A stretch of 6,371 nucleotides of DNA. Origin: Thermoplasmata archaeon. GTDB lineage: Archaea; Thermoplasmatota; Thermoplasmata; Thermoplasmatales; Thermoplasmataceae. Position 1 is the stretch's first letter; each line of letters starts with the position of its first letter. A program made the translations under genes and the position numbers. The stretch is from the NCBI GenBank assembly GCA_021826835.1, contig JAKAYH010000137.1:1-6371 (forward strand), written 5' to 3'. The notes under the pieces are model-generated. The model made no database searches. It saw only the letters and a program-made list of their open reading frames with translations, and was not told the DNA's origin. Below, piece by piece: positions 1-5,677 of the stretch.

Positions 1-254
1 AGAATGCATCCTCAAAGAGCAGGGGATCACCTTCAAGAGCGAAGATAGTCAGGCAGATCCGAAAGACATCAGAAAAGGAATGGAAGGAATCCGTTGATTA
101 TGGAAAGAGATGGAATGTTGAGATATATTTCTCAGGCCTAAAGAGAACCATGGGAGAAGTGATTAAGGCGGTCAGGCCCGATTACATTGCGCATGAGATT
201 GCACTTAAGGTGCAATATTACAACATGCTAAGAGAGGTGACACATGCCTATTGA
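1..254 (+). CDS. IS4/IS5-type DDE transposase, C-terminal part (5' end outside window)
   Basis: The frame read from base 3 is open up to TGA at 252-254 and gives about 83 residues. It contains KSRGSPSRAK followed by YGKRWNVEIYFSGLKR, which fits Y-(2)-R-(3)-E-(6)-K exactly (Y at 99-101, R at 108-110, E at 120-122, K at 141-143). This signature marks the last catalytic Glu region of IS4/IS5-superfamily DDE transposases, so the protein would cut and join the ends of its own element. The C-terminus (IALKVQYYNMLREVTHAY) is also typical of such proteins. Nothing in the visible part is broken, but the first two catalytic Asp residues lie outside the window, so I cannot say whether the element is active. 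The terminal inverted repeat should lie just after the stop, around 255-290, where GTGCAACACAC (259-269) is a candidate that cannot be confirmed with only one end in view. Confidence 0.85.
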   Translation, partial: NASSKSRGSPSRAKIVRQIRKTSEKEWKESVDYGKRWNVEIYFSGLKRTMGEVIKAVRPDYIAHEIALKVQYYNMLREVTHAY

Positions 255-470
255 ATTGTGCAACACACTTCCTGGAAATCATAAAAATTTAAAGTCTTCA
301 TCCCGTTCGACCTAATTTTTCGTGAGCAATTCTGGAATCGGCATAAATCAGGTACTAAATTTATATCTATTTTCCAGTATCTGCCTAATGAAGAGATGCA
401 TTTAATATTCACTGGATATAACTAGATCGAAAATCAATGTCATTAAATTTAACAGCAGATCATTGACGCA

Positions 471-1400
471 CTGCATGTCGTTTTCGGCGCAACCGCATGT
501 AATGGGCATGCAGTTGTAAAAAAAGTTACATGAAAAAGGCCTGAATGTGAGGGCAGTTGTCAGGAACGAGGAAAAAGCCAGAAAGTTGTTTCCAAATGGT
601 GTTGAAATAGATAAGGCGGATATGCTGAACGAAGAGGCTGTTACCGGGGTTGCCGCGTGGCCTCGGTTGTATTCATTGGAAATAATTTTCCTTACAGTAA
701 ATGGAAAGATAATTTCATGGAATTCCTATCAAATATCATTAAAGGATGTGGGGAAACCAAGCCAATTATAGTATTTCCTGGAAATGTATATGGATACGGC
801 TAGTTCCAACAGGTACCTGTTAATGAATCTCATCCCCTTGCTGCAACTTCCAGGATGGGCAAAACAAGGAATTCAATGGAGGCACTACTTCTGGATTATC
901 GCAGGAAGGGAAGGCTCATAGTGGTTATACCTAGATTTGCCGATTTCTACGGCCCTAATGTTATGAACGACCTTTATGGAAGGATGTTTATTAGTGTGAT
1001 TCACGGAAAATCATCAATTTGGCCAGTTAACGCGGATATCCCGCATAATTTCACTTATATTGAAGACGCAGCAGAGGCTAAGCTTCTGGTTGTCGGAGAA
1101 AGCAATTCGTACGGCAAGATTTATCATGTGTCTGGAGAGGTCATCACGGCAAGACAATTTGCAGAAAAGGTATACAAGACAGCTGGGAGCCAATTAAATC
1201 TAAAGATACTTTCTAAAGAGTTTTTGAGAATATCTGGTCTATTCAATTCCAACGCCCTTGAATTGATTAAGCTTCTGTACGAATGTTCAGATCCTTACAT
1301 CCTAGACGATTCGAAATTCAAGGGAGATTTTCCCGCGTTCAGACACACCCTTTATGATGCCGGGATAAAAACATGGTGGAATGGTTCAGGGCTAATATAA
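471..1400 (+). pseudogene. Decayed extended SDR / NAD-dependent epimerase-dehydratase
   Basis: Reading across three breaks gives about 310 residues, the normal length for an extended SDR. The N-terminal Rossmann strand is HVVFGATACNGHAVV (474-518), with a worn GATGxxG motif (second Gly now Ala). A first frameshift lies in the run of seven A at 518-524, where removing one A restores VKKLHEKGLNVRAVVRNEEK. A second lies near 655-662, after which the frame reads ASVVFIGNN. An in-frame TAG at 801-803 follows GNVYGYG. The rest, including a 181-residue open frame from ATG 855, carries RFADFYGPNV, FTYIEDAAEAKLLV and YHVSGE, which are typical of the substrate-side half of the family. The active-site region (HPLAATSRMGKTRNSMEALL) has no Tyr-xxx-Lys, as in some NAD(P)-binding relatives. 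No in-frame ATG precedes 471. The original substrate is unknown. The neighbouring transposase suggests an insertion-prone locus. Sequencing error could explain one break but hardly all of them. Confidence 0.8.
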
Positions 1401-1651
1401 CGGGATAAAAATTCCCCAATTTCCAAGGTTAATTTCTATTTCAACAGGCCGCTCATCATGATCAATGTAAATTTGAAGTTTTTAACTGCAGTTAGCTTAT
1501 TTTGCGATATCTTTTTAATACAGCAGTTAGATAAAAAATCTGCAAGAGATTTCGCGGTTTGTCTGTGCAACGATCCACCAATTAGTCAGAAGACTACACG
1601 GTTAAATATCTGCAAAAGCTTTGGAGGAGTTGTAAGTGGGGAATTGCAGGT
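1401..1651. other. Intergenic stretch without a recognised gene
   Basis: This lies between the SDR pseudogene and the converging flavoprotein gene. A 65-codon open frame (1458-1655, +) has no recognisable motif, is Cys- and Lys-rich without family resemblance, and overlaps the stop codon of the minus-strand gene, so I do not call it. I see no RNA gene, repeat array or clear terminator. Confidence 0.4.
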
Positions 1652-3004
1652 TTAGCCAATCATGTATTTGATGTCATTCGTATCAGATGGATACGTAAAC
1701 GGTGTTGAAAGCAAAGTGCTGACATCGATATCGATCCTGATTGCAAGTGCGAAGATATTTATGACCTCCTCTGAATTCTCTCCAAGGATACTTGCGCCAA
1801 GGACTTTTTTCGAACCGTTGTCAAGAATCACCTTGTAGAATGCCTTTGGGATACCTCTTCTTCTTGAATTGTACCAGTTTGTCATCTCACCCTTTTTAAT
1901 GGTTACTGCAATGTTTTTCCTTGACGCGTCCTCTTCTGTGATCCCGACCATTGCAAGTGGAGGTGATGTGAATACAGTGGTTGGTATGCCAGTATATCCG
2001 GCCTTTACAGAATTTCCATGAAGTAGGTTTTCTGCAGCAACATGTCCCTCCATGACTGCCACCGGAGTCAATTTTGGCCCATCAGTGTCAGCAGAGTCCC
2101 CAGCAGCATATACCCGCGGATTTGAAACACTCTGCAGGTATTCGTTCACTGTCACCCCCTTCTTTGACCACTTCACCTGTGCTGCATCCAGTCCCATATC
2201 GGAATCGAATTCCCTTCCAGCACCATGCACAACAAGATCAGCTGGAACAATTTCATCCTTACCTCTTTCTGAAAGGACGACGCTGTATCCGCCATTGGAT
2301 TTTATTATCTTCTTCACCGAAGCGTTTGTAATTATCTTTACTCCTGAATCTTTCAGGAGCCCTGTAAGTATTTCGACCATCTCCCGGTCAAAGTTCACAA
2401 GCAGTCTGTCTGGATGCTGTATAATTGTAACATCGGAGCCAGCCTTTCTTGCTATGCTCGCGAATTCAACAGATATGTAGCCGCCTCCTATGTAAACAAT
2501 TTTCTTTGGAAGTTCAGGCAGGCTCAGAAAGCCTTCATTGTCGATCAGATACTCGGAACCGGGGAAACCAATATTTGAGGCTTTTACGCCTGAAGCTATC
2601 AGGAACTGCTTCCCCTCAACTGATCTGCCGTCAACATTAATGCTCTCCGGACCCGTAAATTTTGCCCTGCCATGCATTACAGCTATTCCGTTTTTGACAA
2701 GGCTTTCCTCGATCCCACTGGACATGGATTCAGTGAAGGATGTCTTAAATGCCATAAGGTCCTTCCAGTCGATTGAACCGGCAAGGCTGGCTATTCCATG
2801 CCCCTGTAGTCTTTTAGCCGATTCCAGTGAGTCAGTAACACCTACAAGAATTTTTTTAGGATCGCAGCCCCTCAGGGCGCAAGTACCGCCTGTCAGTTTC
2901 TGGTCTATGACCAGGATTTTCTTTCCCTCACCAAGCGCCTCAAATGCTGCTGTAGTTGCCGCAGATCCTGATCCTATTATTACAAGGTCAAAATTTGTTT
3001 CCAT
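1652..3004 (-). CDS. FAD-dependent pyridine nucleotide-disulfide oxidoreductase (glutathione/mercuric reductase-like)
   Basis: This is a 450-residue class I flavoprotein disulfide reductase that moves electrons from NAD(P)H through FAD to a redox-active cysteine pair; the final substrate is unknown. Domains, numbered from ATG 3004: FAD Rossmann motif GSGSAA (11-16); redox disulfide in GGTCALRGCDPKK (Cys42, Cys47); NAD(P) Rossmann motif YIGGGYISVEFA (171-182); second FAD motif VYAAGDSADT (298-307); C-terminal dimerisation domain ending FTYPSDTNDIKYMIG. The usual CxNxGCxP box is replaced by CALRGCDPKK, as in a cyanobacterial/archaeal-type branch. The C-terminal catalytic His of glutathione reductase is a Tyr (Tyr438), as in mercuric reductase, but the MerA Cys-Cys tail is absent, so I do not call it MerA. 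Strand 2 of the NAD(P) fold ends in Gln, leaving NADH versus NADPH open. A TTG start at 3022 would add six residues; ATG 3004 is preferred because it lies about 29 bases from a TATA-like box. Confidence 0.93.
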   Translation of the reverse strand: METNFDLVIIGSGSAATTAAFEALGEGKKILVIDQKLTGGTCALRGCDPKKILVGVTDSLESAKRLQGHGIASLAGSIDWKDLMAFKTSFTESMSSGIEESLVKNGIAVMHGRAKFTGPESINVDGRSVEGKQFLIASGVKASNIGFPGSEYLIDNEGFLSLPELPKKIVYIGGGYISVEFASIARKAGSDVTIIQHPDRLLVNFDREMVEILTGLLKDSGVKIITNASVKKIIKSNGGYSVVLSERGKDEIVPADLVVHGAGREFDSDMGLDAAQVKWSKKGVTVNEYLQSVSNPRVYAAGDSADTDGPKLTPVAVMEGHVAAENLLHGNSVKAGYTGIPTTVFTSPPLAMVGITEEDASRKNIAVTIKKGEMTNWYNSRRRGIPKAFYKVILDNGSKKVLGASILGENSEEVINIFALAIRIDIDVSTLLSTPFTYPSDTNDIKYMIG

Positions 3005-3027
3005 CTCTATCCCTTTACTCAAGTGAT

Positions 3028-3038
3028 TTAATATAAAT
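3028..3038 (-). promoter_or_regulatory. TATA-like box of the flavoprotein gene
   Basis: On the minus strand the sequence reads TTTATATTAAA, centred near 3033, about 29 bases before ATG 3004. This predicts a transcript that starts within a few bases of the ATG (leaderless, as is common in Thermoplasmata). It favours ATG 3004 over TTG 3022, which would lie too close to the box. Confidence 0.55.
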
Positions 3039-3044
3039 AAAATA

Positions 3045-3069
3045 TGGGTAGTTTATATTTTTCTACCCA
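3045..3069 (-). terminator. Hairpin at the 3' end of the zinc-finger membrane gene
   Basis: A perfect 7-bp inverted repeat, TGGGTAG (3045-3051) and CTACCCA (3063-3069), encloses an 11-base A/T loop. It spans the last codons and the stop of the zinc-finger gene, and on the minus strand it is followed by a T-rich run (ATATTTTATTT). This resembles an intrinsic terminator that would separate this gene from the flavoprotein gene downstream on the same strand. Archaeal termination needs only T-rich tracts, so the role of the hairpin is inferred. Confidence 0.4.
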
Positions 3070-3634
3070 GATAGAACGCTGTTGTTCCAAGTGTAAGTCC
3101 GTATACAATATGCCCGATAAATCCTACCACGAGAACATCCGGAAGCATCATTGCCGCTTTGACGCCCATCAACTTCATCATTACTGATGCAAACACCGTC
3201 TCAGCCATCGGCAGAAAGAACACAAGGTATACCACGATGCCGAATACAAGGCCAAGCACGAGTGAAACCGGTCCGCTTCTGAGCCTTATTGGTTTGACAT
3301 ACGAGACAATTGCGCCGAATATGGCGCCAGCCACGATGCTGACTGTGAAATGTGCGAGTACCCCGACAGCCACACCCGAGCTCATTGATGCCCCAAGCCC
3401 CATCCCCATCACGAGTGCAAAAATGGTATCAGGAAGCCCCATCGCAGAGGCCCCTGTCATTAATACAAGTAGCATCAGGATACCTCCAAATACCCCACCG
3501 ATAATGGATGAAATTATCACCCTGCTTACCCTGGGGGAATATTTCGCATTTCCCTTGTGCATCCTAGCGTGCTCCATAAGCTGTTCTTTCGAGTCGAATA
3601 CTTTACCGCATGCGTCACATTTATTCTGTTCCAT
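3053..3634 (-). CDS. C2H2 zinc-finger protein with internally duplicated membrane domain
   Basis: A 193-residue protein of unknown function. Residues 6-26 form a classical C2H2 finger, C-x2-C-x12-H-x3-H (Cys6, Cys9, His22, His26), with the expected Phe13 and Leu19 in the core. After a basic linker (about 27-37) come about five hydrophobic segments near 38-60, 68-86, 90-113, 121-141 and 165-189. The two halves look like repeats: IIGGVFGGILMLL matches VLGLVFGIVVYLV, and GVLAHFTVSIVAGAIFG matches GFIGHIVYGLTLGTT, each with a His inside a membrane helix (His95, His175). By the positive-inside rule the finger should be cytoplasmic and could bind nucleic acid or protein. It has its own TATA box and is divergent from the CARF regulator. 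The start at ATG 3634 leaves only a few residues before the finger and about a 6-base leader. The fold is clear; the function is not. Confidence 0.9.
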   Translation of the reverse strand: MEQNKCDACGKVFDSKEQLMEHARMHKGNAKYSPRVSRVIISSIIGGVFGGILMLLVLMTGASAMGLPDTIFALVMGMGLGASMSSGVAVGVLAHFTVSIVAGAIFGAIVSYVKPIRLRSGPVSLVLGLVFGIVVYLVFFLPMAETVFASVMMKLMGVKAAMMLPDVLVVGFIGHIVYGLTLGTTAFYLGRKI

Positions 3635-3662
3635 ATTTATCGAAAATTCTCATACTGGAATC

Positions 3663-3670
3663 ATATAAAA
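3663..3670 (-). promoter_or_regulatory. TATA box of the zinc-finger membrane gene
   Basis: The minus strand reads TTTTATAT, centred near 3666.5. With the usual 26-base spacing, transcription would start near 3640, about 6 bases before ATG 3634. The palindrome at 3680-3692 lies directly upstream. Confidence 0.6.
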
Positions 3671-3679
3671 GCCAATTCC

Positions 3680-3692
3680 GTCAACCGTTGAC
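3680..3692. promoter_or_regulatory. Palindromic putative operator GTCAACCGTTGAC
   Basis: A perfect inverted repeat, GTCAAC-C-GTTGAC, in the divergent intergenic region. Its centre is about 19.5 bases upstream of the centre of the minus-strand TATA box of the zinc-finger gene. The same core, TCAACnGTTGA, recurs before osmC at nearly the same distance from its TATA box. This is the size and symmetry expected of a dimeric winged-HTH binding site; which protein binds it is unknown. Confidence 0.6.
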
Positions 3693-3791
3693 ATTAATAC
3701 GAGGCAGAACTTGAAAAAAAAAACCCTTGATTAGCAAGCGAAACAGAACATTACCAACATTATTTAAGTCATTGTATACCCACACACGCAG

Positions 3792-3802
3792 TCAACTGTT
3801 AT
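3792..3802. promoter_or_regulatory. Degenerate third copy of the palindrome
   Basis: TCAACTGTTAT keeps TCAACnGTT but loses the end of the right half-site. It lies about 50 bases before the chosen start of the CARF gene and could be a weaker autoregulatory site. Chance occurrence is possible. Confidence 0.3.
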
Positions 3803-3824
3803 ATGCGAAGATTTGTAAGAACAG

Positions 3825-3832
3825 AATAAATT
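3825..3832 (+). promoter_or_regulatory. Candidate TATA box of the CARF regulator gene
   Basis: AATAAATT is centred near 3828.5. A 26-base spacing would place the transcript start at about 3854, on the ATG at 3853 (leaderless). A second candidate, TTATAT at 3799-3804, would instead give a transcript starting near 3828 with a leader of 13-25 bases. Confidence 0.35.
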
Positions 3833-3852
3833 CAATCTTCATGTTTAATAGC

Positions 3853-4557
3853 ATGGATTGTTTAGGCAGATCAATGGGAGAAGATAGAGTCGAACAGAGA
3901 AAAACTCTACAGATTGCAATATATTCTGACGGTCAATCATATAAGGGCGTCAGGGACGGGATCAGGTTGATGCCTCTTGATAAGTTAGTCATAATCCGCG
4001 AGGAAGTCCATGGAAGCAGTCCGGTGATTGAAATCCCATTTAACGAATTTGTCAAGCAGATTGCAAGTGCACTTATGACGCAGGTAGAAGAGGTCAAGGT
4101 GTCGTCGGGAGATTTGAACGAGGTTCTGGAGGCGGTAAAATCAGTTTACAGGGACAACTGCAGCGATTATGATGACTTCATCATTAATGTAACTGGCGGC
4201 GGCAAGCTCATATCATGCACGGCAATTTCCTCTGCCTTTATTATTGGGATAAGGGCGTTCTGGGTTGATTCGAAGGGGGTGCACATGTTACCGATACTCA
4301 AGCTTGGTTACCAGAGAATCCTCTCAGAAACTAAGCTGTCGATCCTTAATGCCCTTGTAAGGAAGCATGGTAGGATTGGAAGCCTGGAGCAGCTCTCTGA
4401 GATGACCGGATTAGATAAATCGCTTATAAGCAGGCATCTGAATGGTTCGGAGGACTCAGAAGGTCTAGTAGAGCTTGGGCTCGTTACTGTGAACAAGGGT
4501 TCAAGGGGAAGATCCGAGCTGGAGATAACTGCTCTTGGGAAAATAGTGACAATCTGA
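3853..4557 (+). CDS. CARF-domain winged-HTH transcriptional regulator (Csa3/DUF6293-like)
   Basis: A 234-residue predicted ligand-responsive DNA-binding protein. Residues about 18-140 form a Rossmann-like CARF domain: first strand LQIAIYSDG (19-27), then helices and strands leading to the diagnostic loop FIINVTGGGKLISCTAIS (109-126), where N-x-T-G-G-x-K resembles the nucleotide-binding loop of CARF proteins. Residues about 155-234 form a winged helix: YQRILSETKLSILNAL, then SLEQLSEMTGLDKSLISRHL (177-196, turn and recognition helix) and the wing LVELGLVTVNKGSRGRSELEIT. Csa3-type relatives sense cyclic oligoadenylate or similar nucleotides and control cas genes, but no cas gene or CRISPR is in view. 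Start choice is uncertain: in-frame ATGs at 3841, 3853 and 3874; 3853 fits a leaderless start. An upstream extension to TTG 3727 reads like non-coding sequence. The gene lies between two copies of a palindrome that could be its operator. Confidence 0.85.
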   Translation: MDCLGRSMGEDRVEQRKTLQIAIYSDGQSYKGVRDGIRLMPLDKLVIIREEVHGSSPVIEIPFNEFVKQIASALMTQVEEVKVSSGDLNEVLEAVKSVYRDNCSDYDDFIINVTGGGKLISCTAISSAFIIGIRAFWVDSKGVHMLPILKLGYQRILSETKLSILNALVRKHGRIGSLEQLSEMTGLDKSLISRHLNGSEDSEGLVELGLVTVNKGSRGRSELEITALGKIVTI

Positions 4558-4576
4558 ACGCTATTTCCATTCTCCC

Positions 4577-4587
4577 TCAACGGTTGA
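4577..4587. promoter_or_regulatory. Palindromic putative operator TCAACGGTTGA upstream of osmC
   Basis: A perfect inverted repeat, TCAAC-G-GTTGA, 19 bases after the CARF gene stop. Its centre is about 17.5 bases upstream of the centre of the osmC TATA box. It is the same core as the site at 3680-3692. The position next to the BRE/TATA region suits an activator helping TFB/TBP binding or a repressor blocking it. Confidence 0.6.
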
Positions 4588-4595
4588 TGGAAAAA

Positions 4596-4602
4596 TTTTA
4601 TG
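4596..4602 (+). promoter_or_regulatory. TATA-like box of osmC
   Basis: TTTTATG is centred near 4599.5, about 26 bases before ATG 4625. This predicts a leaderless osmC transcript made separately from the CARF gene in spite of the short 67-base gap. Confidence 0.6.
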
Positions 4603-4624
4603 AAATTGCCAGTCATCAGAACCC

Positions 4625-5131
4625 ATGGTAAATTTTGATGACAGCTTCAGGGTGAGGATGAAGGAGAGAATGGCAAGGTTTTCGATGTTTGACCAGCGGG
4701 GCAATGTAACCTCCAAGGTCAGCGTCACAGTGAAAAAGGGAGATAATCTACTCTCTGAAACAAAACCGGAGAACCAGGATTTCACATGGGCCTCGGACGA
4801 AAATGGACCAAGCCCACTATCCTACTTTATCTCGAGCCTCGGGATGTGCCAGATGGTTCATTACGCTGAACGCGCAGGTTCGATGAATATCCGGATTGAT
4901 GATCTTGTAATAAAGGTGGATGGAAAATTCACCATAAGCAGGCCAAGGTTTTTCACTGAAATCGAATACTTTGTGGATATAAAATCTCACGAAAGCTTTG
5001 AAACAATTAGAGAACTCGTGAAGTCAGCAGCTTCAGACTGCTATGTTACAAACACACTATCCAAGGCGTGCGACGTCAAGGGATTTCTCATCCTTAATGG
5101 GGTTCAAAGTGGTGAAATTAATCAATTTTAA
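4625..5131 (+). CDS. OsmC/Ohr-family peroxide-reducing protein
   Basis: A 168-residue OsmC-fold protein. The family reduces organic or hydrogen peroxides in the cytoplasm with a pair of cysteines, working as an intertwined dimer. The visible hallmarks are the N-terminal strand region, GPSPLSYFISSLGMCQMVHY (61-80) with the peroxidatic Cys75 at the start of the central helix, and SDCYVTNTLSKAC (137-149) with the second family cysteine, Cys139. A further Cys149 is unusual and close to it. The length is slightly above the usual 140 or so residues, because of an N-terminal extension of about 25 residues before the first family strand. Reducing partner: thiols or a lipoyl/thioredoxin system in other organisms; here the flavoprotein disulfide reductase at 1652-3004 is a possible partner by context only. 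It has its own leaderless promoter with the palindromic operator just upstream. Whether it belongs to the OsmC, Ohr or YhfA-like branch is not resolved. Confidence 0.9.
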   Translation: MVNFDDSFRVRMKERMARFSMFDQRGNVTSKVSVTVKKGDNLLSETKPENQDFTWASDENGPSPLSYFISSLGMCQMVHYAERAGSMNIRIDDLVIKVDGKFTISRPRFFTEIEYFVDIKSHESFETIRELVKSAASDCYVTNTLSKACDVKGFLILNGVQSGEINQF

Positions 5132-5175
5132 TTTATTTCCACGCAGCATATTGCATTAAAGGCTTATAACAACTT

Positions 5176-5301
5176 TCAGCCTATCCTCTTGTACCCATCA
5201 AACCTGCCTTTCTAGATTTTAAACAACATTTCGACTATCGAATCAGTTAGCCTTAGATCAGCAGCGGAAATTGTCTTTCTGATAAGAACAAATTCACTCT
5301 G
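5176..5301 (-). other. Coding-like remnant downstream of the PIN pseudogene
   Basis: In the same minus-strand frame as the PIN pseudogene and just past its stop, the DNA reads as SEFVLIRKTISAADLRLTDS and on to IVEMLFKI, then TAG (5212-5214), then KGRFDGYKRIG and TGA (5176-5178). The composition looks protein-like, but I recognise no family. It may be a worn fragment of a neighbouring gene, or chance. Confidence 0.2.
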
Positions 5302-5586
5302 TTAAAGTTCTGAATGGATGGGGTTTATAATCTTAAGACCAAGTATTCTTCTGAAATCTTTCTCGTTCTCAGTGATTATCGTATTTATTCCATCCTCCTT
5401 CAAGGTTTCACCAATTAGTATATCCGGAAATTAGGACTTGAAGGCGAGTGAACTCCTTAATGCTGATCTAACCGCATAAAAATTGTAATATATCTTCACC
5501 TAGTTTTCCGGCTCAATGAAATTTTACAATGGAATTGAGATAAATACATTGTAAATCATTACCAGAGCAGCGATTGAACCTGTAGA
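5302..5586 (-). pseudogene. VapC-like PIN-domain toxin pseudogene
   Basis: A single minus-strand frame reads through three internal stops (5524-5526 TAA, 5500-5502 TAG, 5431-5433 TAA). The clear part is FPDILIGETLKEDGINTIIT followed by ENEKDFRRILGLKIINPIHS, which matches the C-terminal half of PIN ribonucleases: the Asp in PDILIG, the T-x-N/E-x-x-D-F motif, and the closing G-x-x-x-INP. Upstream in frame, NFIEPEN and VKIYYNFYAVRSALRSSLAF fit the middle helices. The N-terminal catalytic Asp strand is not recognisable. Living relatives cut RNA and are held in check by a VapB antitoxin; no antitoxin gene is visible here. The original protein would have been about 110-130 residues. The gene is dead as it stands. 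Confidence 0.72.
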
Positions 5587-5677
5587 TTACTTTTTACTGT
5601 ATTTTATTAGATAGATAGGCACATTGAATTTTACTGATTTTTCTACCACTCTATTTTCTTGCGTGATGGACTCTTAG

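Noticed and set aside
1458..1655. A small 65-codon gene between the SDR pseudogene and the flavoprotein
   Set aside because: No motif, no convincing promoter spacing, and it overlaps the end of the converging gene.
1652..3004. Calling the flavoprotein mercuric reductase (merA)
   Set aside because: The Tyr near the C-terminus fits, but the Cys-Cys tail, the N-terminal metal-binding domain and a merR/merT context are all missing.
2052..3026. Several plus-strand open frames inside the flavoprotein gene
   Set aside because: They lie antisense to a clearly conserved enzyme, have no recognisable motifs and are rich in Ser, Pro and His as is usual for shadow frames.
3159..3668. A 169-codon plus-strand open frame opposite the zinc-finger membrane gene
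   Set aside because: Thr/Pro/Ile-rich antisense of hydrophobic helices; the minus strand has a perfect zinc finger and a promoter.
3727..3852. N-terminal extension of the CARF protein to TTG 3727
   Set aside because: The added residues (such as SLYTHTRSQLLYAKICKN) do not look like a domain, start with a rare codon and cover the likely promoter.
3635..4624. A CRISPR array or cas genes beside the CARF regulator
   Set aside because: No regularly spaced direct repeats are present; the only repeated unit is the short palindrome at promoters, and no other reading frame resembles a Cas protein.
4308..4785. Minus-strand open frames opposite the CARF and osmC genes
   Set aside because: Both overlap well-supported domains on the plus strand and show no family features.
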